Positions 37,327-47,514 are shown, counted from the first letter of the stretch. The stretch: 64,000 nucleotides of DNA from Tectiglobus diatomicola (GCA_039583345.1 JAZDSJ010000006.1:69476-133475), one strand, 5' to 3'. Program-made: numbers and translations. Notes: generated from the letters alone by a model not told the origin.

Positions 37327-37821
37327 CTACCCATTACTTTCGATAGAAGTTACTTTTTTGTCCATTATGCCCTGCTCAAGACCCTCCACCCCTTCACGCA
37401 ACAAAGAATGTATTACAATACCCTGCCCTAATACGCTTATAGTTAACGTGCCTGGAGTAAGCGTAATAGAGTTAGCATAGGTAAATATGCCCATTGGCGT
37501 TTTCTGGCCAGCTTTTATTTTTTTTATGGTCGGACTAATTGGTAATGTAGGGTCTATAATGACTAGAGTTACTTCCCAGGCGGATTTCACGATCTCTTTC
37601 AAAAGCCAAGGTATGTATAATGCAAAATTTAATACTGAATAACTAGCTCCCTCAATGCCTTCAAAATCTTGCGCCCCTTTTATCACTCTCATTTTCTCCA
37701 CAACCAAAACACATGGAATAGTGATTGCGATACCTACCGTAACAAAGAAAATGTCATAATATCCTGACAAACCAAACCATATAGACAACAGTGTTAATGA
37801 GACTATTATGATACGTAGCAT
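37327..37821 (-). CDS. mnhE: Mrp-type antiporter subunit E
   Basis: A 164-residue protein of the MnhE family: two N-terminal membrane helices (about 3-42) and a cytoplasmic domain with the conserved IPWLLKEIVKSAWEV, and FTYANSITLTPGTLTI near residue 113. It is the first gene of the antiporter operon, so its upstream region, which is very AT-rich, should hold the promoter. Starting with E-F-G instead of A-B is a feature of the alphaproteobacterial/Rickettsiales type of operon. Confidence 0.93.
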   Translation of the reverse strand: MLRIIIVSLTLLSIWFGLSGYYDIFFVTVGIAITIPCVLVVEKMRVIKGAQDFEGIEGASYSVLNFALYIPWLLKEIVKSAWEVTLVIIDPTLPISPTIKKIKAGQKTPMGIFTYANSITLTPGTLTISVLGQGIVIHSLLREGVEGLEQGIMDKKVTSIESNG

Positions 37822-39170
37822 GAGATGCTATAATCCTTTAGCGTAACATTTATACAATTGGTGTAGACATAGCATATATAACGTACACAGGCATATCGCA
37901 AATTTAATCATTACACCATAAATATTTACATAGGGGAAAGGCAACGAACTTGTTAATTCAATCTAAGAAATAATCTATAAGATCTTAACAATGTACGGCA
38001 AATAATCTACCAACTAAGATTTCAATTTATAAAAATCTAGCTTTTTTATGACACAGATCAAAAATAATGACACTTTAAAATCAGTATCGGAAACTTTATG
38101 CATCACTAAATTTTATGGTTGCTCCATAACTTTTAGATTTACTTTTTAAATAGATACTGCACTATCGGATTTTTAATCATGGAGCGCTACTATCCTTTCT
38201 TAATGTCATGTAGCATAAATTTTAATGACTTATTATAATTTAGTTATCATTCAAACTAGTCAGTAACGCATGATGATTAATCTCTTAGAAATTAGCAGTG
38301 TTTCTTTATTTTTTTTAAGTAATTTTTACTAAATAAGAGCTGTAATTGCAAGCAATGTTTGCTACAGTTTTTGATACATAATAATAGCAAAAGTAAACAA
38401 AAATATAATAGCAAAAGTAAACAAAAATAATTTAGTGTTATTGCGTAGCCACGATGCTTACAGTTGAAGCGCAACAATGAGCTATCTCGCTCACGATGAT
38501 CTGACTGGTCAACTTGCATAAGTCTAGTCGAAAAAATTTATCAAAGATATTAAGTATATCAAATTTTCATTCCGACAAAACCTCAATCCTTATCCATGCC
38601 AATATGTTGAATTTTACTACAATTTTATATTCATCAAAAGTCTTATGAAGACAACAGAGTTGCTATATATGATTGAAGTTAATAACACTAGCGCCTGGTT
38701 ATCAACACAAAAAACTATTGAGTTATATATAATCTACTAATAAACATTTCGTAGATACTTATCATCGCCAGGTACAGCTTAGGGTAAATGGAATTAGAGC
38801 TTTGAAGCTTTAAGCATGATCTAGATTTTTAAAGATCAAAAAATACTTAATTAATGGAATTAGGTATTGAGTGTACTGGTAGTGTCCAGCTTTAATTGGA
38901 AAATAATTTCCAGGCTCCTATGTTAAGTTTGTAAAGCTTTAGAAAAAAATGTAAAGCACGACATCTAATGGTTCTGAAAAGTTGTGTTTCGTGTTTAAAA
39001 ACTAATGAATTTGCTAAATTCTTACTAATTCTAGATATTAGTTGTGTAGATTTTCATATCCACTTCTTCTTGTGTATCATAATAGAAGTTACCATAGCAT
39101 ATTCTAAGACTACTCGTCTAAATCTTCTGGCTTTCTATGGCTCGGCTTAATCTGCAATAAGGTGAACTCT
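37822..39170. other. Long gene-free region with a 24-bp tandem repeat
   Basis: About 1.35 kb between the divergent mnhE and OmpA-like genes. Short frames such as 38968-39150 have no family resemblance, very AT-rich composition and no ribosome binding site, so I do not call them. A perfect two-copy tandem repeat is at 38382-38429. Promoters of both flanking genes must be here. Confidence 0.5.
38382..38429. repeat. Perfect 24-bp tandem duplication
   Basis: TAATAGCAAAAGTAAACAAA followed by AATA occurs twice in direct succession (38382-38405 and 38406-38429) with no mismatch. It is in non-coding DNA. Two copies point to a recent slippage or duplication event rather than a maintained element. Confidence 0.9.
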
Positions 39171-41324
39171 GTGAAGATGTTTATAATAACTCATTTGCGT
39201 AGGTATCCAATATTGAAATCCTGGAAATTGATATCTTATGGCACATCCCTGATATGGGTCTCTCTATTTGTGATGTTTTACATTAATGCAAGTGACATTC
39301 AGCAAAATTTAAAAACTATACTTCACTCATCTAAAGTCAATTTCTATTCCATATCTATTCATGACTGGCTTCCTAATTTCACACAACCATTCATAAGTAA
39401 GGTTAGTGCAAATCAAAAAAATGAACTCATAGAGAAACTACGCTCTGAAAAAAGTTATTCTAGAGAAGATTTAGGATCAGAACTTTTGGCAAATCAACCA
39501 ACTCGTTCTAATGCCTCAATTAGCACAGAGAAATTAAGTGATAAATTCGAAATGCCAATGGGAACAGGATATACGTGGCAAGCAAAATTTAAAAATAACC
39601 AACTATTTCTTAATGGATATATGCAAAGCGAGAAAGATCGCGATGCACTTATGAGCGCTGCAAAAAATGCATTCGCAAATAACCCTATATTTAACAAAGT
39701 CACAATTAAAACTGGTGCCCCTTCTGGTTGGCTTGAAACTGCAATTCTCGCACTTGATTATCTAGCGATGCTCGAAGAAGGATTAACTTCATTAAAAATA
39801 AACACATTAAACTTTTCTGGCCTCGTAAAACACCAAGAATCAGCAGAACTCATTAAAAGTGCGCTACAAAATAAACTTCAACCAACATACAAATTTTATC
39901 ATAACATCAAATTCAAAAAAGCTACTATTCCAATTGTAAGTCCATTCAGGAGTACTATAGATTTTCATAACGGTGTTCTTCAACTTAGTGGATATATTCC
40001 TAGTGTAGAGTTGCAAAATCGCATTATTGAACATATTAAAGCAAAGTATCCTGAAACTGTAATTGTGAATAGTATGACCTTTGCTGAAGAAGCCCCGGAA
40101 GGCTGGCTTAATTGCATTTTAGCTGGTTTGGATAGTTTGCTCAAACTTGAACATGGTAGAGTGACAATTATCGACAGTGAGTTAAACTTAACTGGTCTTA
40201 CTCGTAAGGAAGATATCGGCGATGCCATACCAAAACAGCTACGTGCAGCTGCTAATCGATCATGTCAGGAAACTATAAACTTACGAGTCGAAATTCCACC
40301 TGAACCTCTCTTAAAGTGGCATGCTAGCTATGAAGATAAAACACTGCTAGTCTCAGGTGAGGTTCCTGATTCTGGCGTGCAGAACCATTTAATGAAATTA
40401 ATTGATCAGCTTTTTCCAGATACTAAAATCACAGTCGAATTGCGTGTAAATCCAAGTCGTACTAAGAAATGGCCTTTAGTTGCAGAACTCGCATTAAAAT
40501 CACTCTCAAAGTTACGTCGTGGAGAAGCTCGTATTGTGTCTCAAACTTTGATTTTAAACGGAGAAGCCAAAGATACTGCTGCTGAAGCTGATATACGACA
40601 ACAAATGAAATCTGGTACCCCAAGAGGATACGTAGCTCACGCATACATTCAGGTCAAATCCGCTGCCATGCTCTGGGCTGAACGTCAAGTAAAGCATTCT
40701 GAGCTTAAAACTGCACATCAATACAAAAAATCAATTGCCCGTACTATTAGGGAAATAGATAAAGACAATGTTCCTGACGACACCAGTACATCATCACAAC
40801 AAATCTCGAAAACAAATTCTCCTCATGAGATAACTGATACACAAAAAAATGAAATTAATGAAAAAGTAGAAATTAAAGAGAAGTACTTAGAACAATCTTC
40901 ACGTCATTTACAATACATTAAAGATAAATCAAAGTTGAGTGAGATTAAAATCGGACTAAAAAATTGCTCAAAAGCACTTAGTGATGCATTGCGTACAGAT
41001 GATATCGTATTTGAGGCTGGTAGTGATCGAATCTCACTTAAGGATCGTGTAATACTTAATCGCTTCGTTAATCTTAAAAAAATTTGTAAAGATTATGTAA
41101 TCAAAATTTCAAGCCATACTGACTCAAAAGGATCAAATTCAAGTAATCAGGTTTTATCGGAAAAACGTGCAGGGGCAGTGCAAAAATATTTAATAAGCAT
41201 AGGTATTTCTCCGTCGCAACTTAAGACGCGTGGATATGGTGAGACAAGACCACTATTTCCAAACTCAACGCCTGAAAATCGTATTCGTAATAGTAGAATT
41301 GAATTTGATGTAATTTTGAAATAA
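39171..41324 (+). CDS. OmpA-family envelope protein with BON-like repeats
   Basis: A protein of about 717 residues. An N-terminal membrane anchor (about 17-40) is followed by three related modules of about 120 residues. Each begins with a W/F..N-x-x-L-x-L-S/N-G-x-x-P/Q-S pattern (near residues 136, 263 and 383), as in BON-like domains. The last 120 residues are an OmpA-type peptidoglycan-binding domain (DIVFEAGSDRIS, KISSHTDSKGSN, VLSEKRAGAVQKYL, TRGYGETRP). It probably links an inner-membrane anchor to the cell wall. I prefer the GTG at 39171 (AAGG eight bases before) over an in-frame GTG at 39162. A similar protein is found near DUF1491 genes in Hyphomicrobiales. Confidence 0.88.
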   Translation: MKMFIITHLRRYPILKSWKLISYGTSLIWVSLFVMFYINASDIQQNLKTILHSSKVNFYSISIHDWLPNFTQPFISKVSANQKNELIEKLRSEKSYSREDLGSELLANQPTRSNASISTEKLSDKFEMPMGTGYTWQAKFKNNQLFLNGYMQSEKDRDALMSAAKNAFANNPIFNKVTIKTGAPSGWLETAILALDYLAMLEEGLTSLKINTLNFSGLVKHQESAELIKSALQNKLQPTYKFYHNIKFKKATIPIVSPFRSTIDFHNGVLQLSGYIPSVELQNRIIEHIKAKYPETVIVNSMTFAEEAPEGWLNCILAGLDSLLKLEHGRVTIIDSELNLTGLTRKEDIGDAIPKQLRAAANRSCQETINLRVEIPPEPLLKWHASYEDKTLLVSGEVPDSGVQNHLMKLIDQLFPDTKITVELRVNPSRTKKWPLVAELALKSLSKLRRGEARIVSQTLILNGEAKDTAAEADIRQQMKSGTPRGYVAHAYIQVKSAAMLWAERQVKHSELKTAHQYKKSIARTIREIDKDNVPDDTSTSSQQISKTNSPHEITDTQKNEINEKVEIKEKYLEQSSRHLQYIKDKSKLSEIKIGLKNCSKALSDALRTDDIVFEAGSDRISLKDRVILNRFVNLKKICKDYVIKISSHTDSKGSNSSNQVLSEKRAGAVQKYLISIGISPSQLKTRGYGETRPLFPNSTPENRIRNSRIEFDVILK

Positions 41325-42363
41325 AAAACAGTTAACTTATAAAAGATTCATACTATGTCGTACATACACATATGAACGTAATTAAAGTTTATGGAGTTAT
41401 CTCAAAGAAAAATGATCATAGTTCCAATTTTGTTGAAACATTTACTTGATATCTATTTCAAAACTCACAATTGATCTAAATCAGGCATGGGTCTAAATTA
41501 GTTTCGTCTACACTACATTAAGAGTGAACACAAGTTTTAAATACCAGCTATTTTTTGTTCTTTTATAAATAGGAGAGACCTTATATAAAGTTAGTGTTTT
41601 CGAATTGTATCACTTAAAGATCAATAATACATTTTTTAGTTAAGATCTTAAATGGCTACTCAAATTTCAATTATACTGTAAACAGCTTATTTAATAATGA
41701 TGTCTAACCTAATAATCATTATCGCCATAGTGTTTAATAAAGTTGCAGCAGATATATAAATTAATTCACAGAAGTTCCGTATACTAGATAGCTTATGATA
41801 AATAAGTTATATGAGAATTAGTATTAACCATATTTTTTTCAAGCCTAATAATTCTGATATTTTAAAAATATGTACCCAAACTAATTAAATTCTAATGAGT
41901 ACGAAACCTATCTAAACTCAAAACCGTGTTCACATAAAAAGTGAATAAGGTTATGAGTGCTATTAGGTTAGTTTCTTTTGCAAAATCAGTTTCTGATAGG
42001 TTTTTATGAAAGCATGAATACTGATTGTGATCCACACTTAACGATCAAGTACCCGACTATTTAAATACCTTAACTACTAGTAAGTATTACTTAGTCTAAT
42101 ATTAAAGTCTTGTAAGTAGATGTTATAAGTTTTCGCTTTTTCTTACATAAGAGCTTGGAGTTATCGATATTGAAAAATGCCCATTATTTTCTTGTTGAAC
42201 CTCTAATAGTATCCAAATTCTTTGAATTAAACTTCGACACAGCGAAAAGAAAAAATGTTAATAAGAAATTTTCAACTAAAACGGTTTTGATTTTATTTTA
42301 TGGATGAGGTTTTTTAAATAAAAGTATTGAAGTAAAAAATCTTTAACAAATATATAGTGTCCT
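41325..42363. other. Gene-free region of about 1 kb
   Basis: Extremely AT-rich with stops in every frame. No RNA, repeat or remnant that I can name. Confidence 0.5.
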
Positions 42364-42549
42364 TCAAAGTATTATTATATCTCTTTTTAGCGAAAGCATC
42401 TGTTCAATATCCTTTTTTTCTGAATCAATTGCTGTTTCGTATCGTACCCCAGGAAACAAAATAATATCAGCAGTCTTATCGTTTCTTTCATGATCCCTGG
42501 TAGTTTGTTCTGGCATCTGCAATGCCGCAAACTTTAAAATTATGCACAT
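42364..42549 (-). CDS. Small protein with an ILFPGVRYE motif
   Basis: A frame of 61 codons; the in-frame ATG at 42516 gives a 50-residue protein starting MPEQTTRDHERNDKTADIIL. The motif ILFPGVRYE is one I recall from small uncharacterised proteins of Hyphomicrobiales, which supports a real gene. Its function is unknown. No strong Shine-Dalgarno sequence is seen at either start. It lies about 170 bases downstream of the DUF1491 gene on the same strand. Confidence 0.5.
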   Translation of the reverse strand: MCIILKFAALQMPEQTTRDHERNDKTADIILFPGVRYETAIDSEKKDIEQMLSLKRDIIIL

Positions 42550-42717
42550 TATTTAGTCTCATATATGCTATTATTATTGTATAAGCACGTACGTGAGACA
42601 AAACCGTGCAATTGAAGCATTAAACAAATTGTTTCCTGAATATATAATAAATTGTTTGTTATTACCTATATATCACATAGTGTTGCTATTTTGCAGCTTT
42701 ATTTGGGTTAGATTTTA

Positions 42718-43059
42718 TTATTTAAGCCATTCATCGAGATAATGCCGACCGTGTTTATCTTCGACCTCCACAATCCATAGATCAGGATCAAACTGTACTT
42801 GCTTATTAAGAAAATCATCAACAATTTTCTCTTCGTTACCATTGTCGTGCATATGTGCCATCCAGGTTTGACAAGGTGTCCGTTCATGAGAAATTGAGGG
42901 AGCTGGGCTGAAGAGTTTTGCACTACCATCAAGACAATTAACTTTAATGTAAATTGCGCCAGCATCATCATCACCATGCCGAAGCACTACTGCGTGAATA
43001 AGTCTAGCCTGGCAAATCCGTAGATAATGTTTAACCCAAATTTCTGATCGTAATCGCAT
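42718..43059 (-). CDS. DUF1491 family protein
   Basis: A 113-residue protein matching DUF1491: RLRSEIWVKHYLR at the start, AVVLRHGDDDAGAIYIKVN in the middle and DPDLWIVEVEDKHGRHYLDEW at the end. Members are small cytoplasmic proteins of alphaproteobacteria with unknown function. It follows the peptidoglycan-binding protein gene by 57 bases on the same strand, an arrangement seen in Hyphomicrobiales. The alternative frame across 42708-42977 is a shadow of this gene. Confidence 0.9.
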   Translation of the reverse strand: MRLRSEIWVKHYLRICQARLIHAVVLRHGDDDAGAIYIKVNCLDGSAKLFSPAPSISHERTPCQTWMAHMHDNGNEEKIVDDFLNKQVQFDPDLWIVEVEDKHGRHYLDEWLK

Positions 43060-43116
43060 ATACTACTCAGGTAAATTTACTAGTAAAAAAATTCTATTTT
43101 AAAAAGTGCAGTGCAA

Positions 43117-43755
43117 TCATCCCTCAGAACGTGCAAGATTTTCTAACCTTAACAATAAGTTATATGTTATGCGTCCTTTAGGTGGTAATTTTTGCTGAAT
43201 CTCAAACTTCTTTATTGCATTAATGGTGAGGGCGTCAAGTCGCCCTGAATTAAGAAGATCTCCAAATTTAGTCTGCTTAAGAAGCTTTTGCACATAACGC
43301 ACCACAGATTGTGCTTTCGAGCTAACATGTATTTGGTAAGCAGGCCGTGTTTCTAATGGCGAACCAAGTAAAATTGTGCGTAATAATTTTTCACTTACTT
43401 CACCTGTCAATGGCAAATGATTTACGGCCTCATAATCCATGATAGCAGCTCGGATATACATGGAAATAGAGCCATCAAGCTGGCCACCATAATAATTGGT
43501 TTCTCTGAGTTCACGTTGCACTGCTCGTATTAGGCCAGGTGATTCTTCAGGCTTTAAAAAACGTGGATTATTTCTATTTGTGAATTTTGTTAAATCCCCC
43601 CCTGTTAATCGATTATCACTATTCTGGTTTTTTTTAACATCGTTTGACCACAAAGTAACTGTTCTAGAATCCTGAAGGATCAACGTATTAATGAATACGC
43701 CTAGCGACATACAAAAACAAAAATAAATACTAAGCTTAAAAACTGCTAAATTCAT
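43117..43755 (-). CDS. Peptidoglycan-binding domain protein
   Basis: A 212-residue exported or membrane-anchored protein. The hydrophobic N-terminus (about 7-27) could be a signal anchor. Two peptidoglycan-binding (PG_binding_1-like) modules follow: one with IRAVQRELRETNYYGGQLDG (about 75-115) and one with VRYVQKLLKQTKFGDLLNSG (about 152-190) followed by IKKFEIQQKLPPKG. The role is probably in the periplasm at the cell wall. It lies directly upstream of the DUF1491 gene. Confidence 0.88.
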   Translation of the reverse strand: MNLAVFKLSIYFCFCMSLGVFINTLILQDSRTVTLWSNDVKKNQNSDNRLTGGDLTKFTNRNNPRFLKPEESPGLIRAVQRELRETNYYGGQLDGSISMYIRAAIMDYEAVNHLPLTGEVSEKLLRTILLGSPLETRPAYQIHVSSKAQSVVRYVQKLLKQTKFGDLLNSGRLDALTINAIKKFEIQQKLPPKGRITYNLLLRLENLARSEG

Positions 43756-44439
43756 AACCTACCCTCTCAAACTTTCTACTATAATCTCAGTCGGCTATTG
43801 AGCTTGTGTTAATCATAGCTTTTAATTATAGAAATCTTCTCTGTATCAAAAAACCCACAATGTTCCTTTGGTATTAAAAACAAAATTAACACTAAAAATT
43901 CACTAATATTACATCAAAAAATGACTATAACTTGTGGCTAAGAGGTTATGACTACGTTTCATAACACATGACTGTTTTATACATTTGTGGCTAATGGTTA
44001 GGTTTTAGATGATACATCGCATTATTTATTAAGTCTGCAACGCCTCTATACTAAGAAAATAGTCTTACTAAAACTTAATGTTTATGAATTTGAATTGTAG
44101 TGGTAATAGCTTTCACCTCACCAACTATAATTGCTAGTGATAGCATTGATCTAGGAGAACACTACATTGAGCAAAAAAATTAAAACATTATTTCCTTAGT
44201 GGATAAGAAGAACGTCCAACATTAAAAGATTCTGCTGAGAGCTTTAGTTAAGGAATTAATACTCTGTCACACCTAATATATTGGCAAGACACTCTTAATA
44301 TGCAAACTACTCATTTTATTATTATATTGAATCACTCCAGGTAGTAAAAAAGATCATTATCGCAACGAACAATCTACTGAACTTTTTGTGATAAACCATA
44401 AAGCTCACCGCATTTTTTATCAAATAACAGGTACGCAAA
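43756..44439. other. Divergent intergenic region, no gene seen
   Basis: About 680 bases between the divergent peptidoglycan-binding and aldehyde dehydrogenase genes. AT-rich, with promoters expected at both ends but not identified. Confidence 0.5.
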
Positions 44440-45870
44440 ATGTATGAGGATTTGAAACTTTACATCGATGGAAAATTTATAATTGGTAGTAGTGGTGTCA
44501 ATGAATCTGTACTGAATCCATCCACTAACACAATTTTAGCAAACGTTCCATTTGCAAAGCAGCATGAAATGGATGTTGCGATACAATCTGCACAAAATGG
44601 ATTTATAAAATGGCGCAGGATGTCGGCTTTCGAACGTTCTGAAATAATGCACAAAGCAGCTGATTTATTGCGCACACGTTGTGATGATATCTCTAAAAGC
44701 CTAACTTTAGAGCAAGGCAAAATTAATATCGAAGCAAAACATGAAGTAATGGTAAGTGCTGATGTAATTGATGTTCTTGCAGAGGAAGGCAAACGTGCAT
44801 ACGGAAGAATTATCCCTCCTCGTGTAAGCGGTGTACGTCAGATGGTACTTCCTGAACCTCTAGGTATTGTTGCAGGATTCTCACCTTGGAATTTTCCTGT
44901 CAGTCAGGCCGCACGCAAGATCGGTGCGGCCTTGGCTGCTGGTTGTGTCATTATAATCAAGTGCCCAGAGGAGACACCCGGTTCTCCGGTAGCATTGGTA
45001 AGGTGTTTTCATGAAGCAGGAATACCATCAGGAGTAATAAACCTCATTTACGGTGTGGCATCCGAATTATCGGAATATTTAATACCACACCCTTTGATAC
45101 GTAAGGTTTCCTTTACAGGCTCTGTACCAGTTGGCAGGCGACTTGCTTCTATAGCCGGCATTCATATGAAGCGTACAACAATGGAACTAGGTGGTCATTC
45201 ACCTATGCTTATTTTCGATGATATTGACGTTGAATACGTTGCAATCTTAACATCAAATCTTAAATGGCGTAACGCAGGCCAAGCCTGCATCTCACCAACA
45301 CGTTTTTTTGTGCATGAAAAGATTTTTGATAAATTTGTTGCCAAGTTTGTTGATATCGCCCAAGGCATTAGAGTAGGTGATGGCCTTGATCCAAATAGTC
45401 AGATGGGACCACTTGCCAATGCTCGCCGTGTTGACTTTATCGAATCAATTATTCACGACGCTGTTGAAAAAGGTGCTATAATTGCGTCAGGTGGCAAGCG
45501 TATAGAAACTCGTGGTAATTACTTCGAGCCGACTGTCCTTGTTAATGTTTCACAAAAAGCACGTATTATGTGTGAAGAACCGTTTGGCCCTATTGCTGTC
45601 ATCTTATCATTTAACGATACAGACGATGTTATTGACCGTGCTAATAGATCTCCCTACGGACTCGCGAGTTACGTTTTTACCCATGACACTCGACGCATTG
45701 AGAAAATTGTAGACGCACTCGAATGCGGAATGATCTCGATCAATCATCAGGGCATAGGAATACCTGAAACGCCTTTCGGTGGCATTAAAGATTCTGGTTA
45801 TGGGCATGAACAAACAATTGAGGGACTACAAGCTTATTTATCTTACAAATTTGTTAGCGGGATGAGCTGA
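44440..45870 (+). CDS. NAD(P)-dependent aldehyde dehydrogenase, succinate-semialdehyde dehydrogenase-like
   Basis: A 476-residue aldehyde dehydrogenase. Conserved parts are FSPWNFPVSQAARKIGAALAAG, FTGSVPVGRRLA, the general-base glutamate in TMELGGHSPML near residue 251, and the catalytic cysteine in NAGQACISPTRF near 285, followed by EEPFGPI near 384. The sequence best resembles the GabD/succinate-semialdehyde group, but closely related enzymes use other aldehydes, so the substrate is not certain. No gabT or other pathway gene is nearby; it stands alone between two gaps. Confidence 0.88.
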   Translation: MYEDLKLYIDGKFIIGSSGVNESVLNPSTNTILANVPFAKQHEMDVAIQSAQNGFIKWRRMSAFERSEIMHKAADLLRTRCDDISKSLTLEQGKINIEAKHEVMVSADVIDVLAEEGKRAYGRIIPPRVSGVRQMVLPEPLGIVAGFSPWNFPVSQAARKIGAALAAGCVIIIKCPEETPGSPVALVRCFHEAGIPSGVINLIYGVASELSEYLIPHPLIRKVSFTGSVPVGRRLASIAGIHMKRTTMELGGHSPMLIFDDIDVEYVAILTSNLKWRNAGQACISPTRFFVHEKIFDKFVAKFVDIAQGIRVGDGLDPNSQMGPLANARRVDFIESIIHDAVEKGAIIASGGKRIETRGNYFEPTVLVNVSQKARIMCEEPFGPIAVILSFNDTDDVIDRANRSPYGLASYVFTHDTRRIEKIVDALECGMISINHQGIGIPETPFGGIKDSGYGHEQTIEGLQAYLSYKFVSGMS

Positions 45871-46312
45871 GCTTTAAATGCAAGAATAAAGAAATCAAAG
45901 GATTTATAGGTATTAGTGAGCTGTTACGTAATGATATTTATATCATTAACAAGTCGGCATAGGCTCTGGACAGAAAAGTAAATTATTATGCCTTGTCGAA
46001 CTACGCAAGCCCTTCAATTTTTATTTCACATTGATTGCATCATAGACTTAGTTAAGTTCTTGACTGCATATAAAACACGGTTCCGTAAATATATGTGATG
46101 TGATTTTTCTAACCGTCGCTATTTTCGTTCACGTGTTGGCTTAGAAACAGGGTACATGCTACTTTGATTATCAAGCTTCAGTTTACCTGTTACAAAGTAT
46201 TCATCTATTGAGAATTGTAAGAGACGTCAGAATGTATGATCGAAAAGTATTATTCGTGAAATAATTATACTTTTCATATAAAATTAGAACTACAATGATT
46301 TATATATAGATT
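45871..46312. other. Leader/intergenic region upstream of metX
   Basis: No gene. Alphaproteobacterial metX/metA genes often have a SAM-II riboswitch, but its conserved loops are not seen. Two interleaved complementary pairs at 46146-46199 could form a pseudoknot and are described among the findings. Confidence 0.45.
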
Positions 46313-47512
46313 ATGACCACAGAAATAAGACAAGCAACAGCTAAAAAAACTACTCTGAAGAATGAGAAGTTACAACAATCAAGCTTAGTGGCTAAGTTTG
46401 CCGCCGATCCACCCTTACTTTTGGACTGTGGTGAAAAGATCGGTCCTTTTGTTATTGCATACCAAACCTATGGGGCTCTAAATAGTGATCGCTCTAATGC
46501 AATTCTTGTGTGTCATGCTTTAACTGGAGACCAACACGTTGCGAGCAGTAATCCAGTTACAGGAAAATCTGGTTGGTGGGAACGCATGGTTGGCCCTGGA
46601 CGTCCTATCGACACACGAAGGTATTTTGTTATCTGCTCTAATATTATAGGTGGCTGTATGGGCTCAACTGGAGCGGCATCCATTAATCCCGTGACAGATA
46701 AACCGTTCGGGTTAGATTTTCCAGTAGTTACAATTGCTGATATGGTTGACGCTCAGGTGCGTCTAATTGATTACCTTGGTATCGACGAGCTCTTCGCTGT
46801 TATTGGTGGCTCGATGGGGGGTATGCAGGTTTTAGATTGGGCTTCTAGGTATCAAGAACGTGTTTATTCCGCAGTTCCTATAGCTACAGCACCGTGGCAC
46901 TCGTCACAAAATATTGCGTTTCATGAGGTTGGTCGTAATGCTGTTATGGCAGACCCTGACTGGTGTGATGGTAATTATCTGGCAGAGGGCCGTGTGCCTC
47001 GTCGAGGTTTGTCAGTAGCCCGTATGGCAGCGCATATCACATATTTATCTGAAAATACGCTTCAGCATAAGTTCGGTCGCAACCTGCAGAATCGTAAAAA
47101 AAGGTCATTTTCCTTCAGTGCAGACTTTCAAGTTGAGAGCTATTTGCGTTATCAGGGTTCAACATTTGTAGATCGTTTTGATGCTAATAGTTATCTTTAC
47201 ATAACTAGAGCTATGGACTACTTCGATTTAGCAGCAGATAATGGAGGTGTTTTAGCACGTGCATTCCATGGAACTAAAACACGATTCTGTGTAGTTTCAT
47301 TTACGAGTGATTGGCTTTATCCAACAAGAGAAAGTAAGGCTATAGTACAAGCTCTTAATTCTGTGGCTGCCAATGTTTCATTTGTAGAGATCAAAAGTGA
47401 TAAAGGTCACGATGCTTTTTTACTAGATGAGCCAGAAATGTTTGCCACTGTAGGGGGCTTTCTTAGGGCTGGAGCGCAGAGGCGCGGTATCTCTGAGGCA
47501 AAGGAGGGGTAG
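46313..47512 (+). CDS. metX: Homoserine O-acetyltransferase
   Basis: MetX acetylates homoserine for methionine synthesis. The 399-residue alpha/beta-hydrolase-fold protein shows YQTYGALNSDRSNAILVCHALTGDQHVA, the nucleophile serine in GGSMGGMQVLDW near residue 165, the catalytic aspartate in FTSDWLYP near 331, and the histidine in GHDAFLLDEPEM near 364. The related use of succinyl-CoA by some family members cannot be excluded. It is followed two bases later by metW, as in many alphaproteobacteria, and its product is the substrate of the sulfhydrylase gene at 28.2-29.5 kb. Confidence 0.95.
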   Translation: MTTEIRQATAKKTTLKNEKLQQSSLVAKFAADPPLLLDCGEKIGPFVIAYQTYGALNSDRSNAILVCHALTGDQHVASSNPVTGKSGWWERMVGPGRPIDTRRYFVICSNIIGGCMGSTGAASINPVTDKPFGLDFPVVTIADMVDAQVRLIDYLGIDELFAVIGGSMGGMQVLDWASRYQERVYSAVPIATAPWHSSQNIAFHEVGRNAVMADPDWCDGNYLAEGRVPRRGLSVARMAAHITYLSENTLQHKFGRNLQNRKKRSFSFSADFQVESYLRYQGSTFVDRFDANSYLYITRAMDYFDLAADNGGVLARAFHGTKTRFCVVSFTSDWLYPTRESKAIVQALNSVAANVSFVEIKSDKGHDAFLLDEPEMFATVGGFLRAGAQRRGISEAKEG

Positions 47513-47514
47513 TT

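Noticed and set aside
38292..38519. Minus-strand frame across the tandem repeat
   Set aside because: Low-complexity Leu/Cys product created by the repeat; no start signal.
38968..39150. Open frame of 60 codons before the OmpA-like gene
   Set aside because: Cys/Phe/Ile-rich product of AT-rich DNA, no ribosome binding site, no family resemblance.
45871..46312. SAM-II riboswitch upstream of metX
   Set aside because: The conserved loop sequences of the family are absent; only a generic pseudoknot-like pairing is seen.
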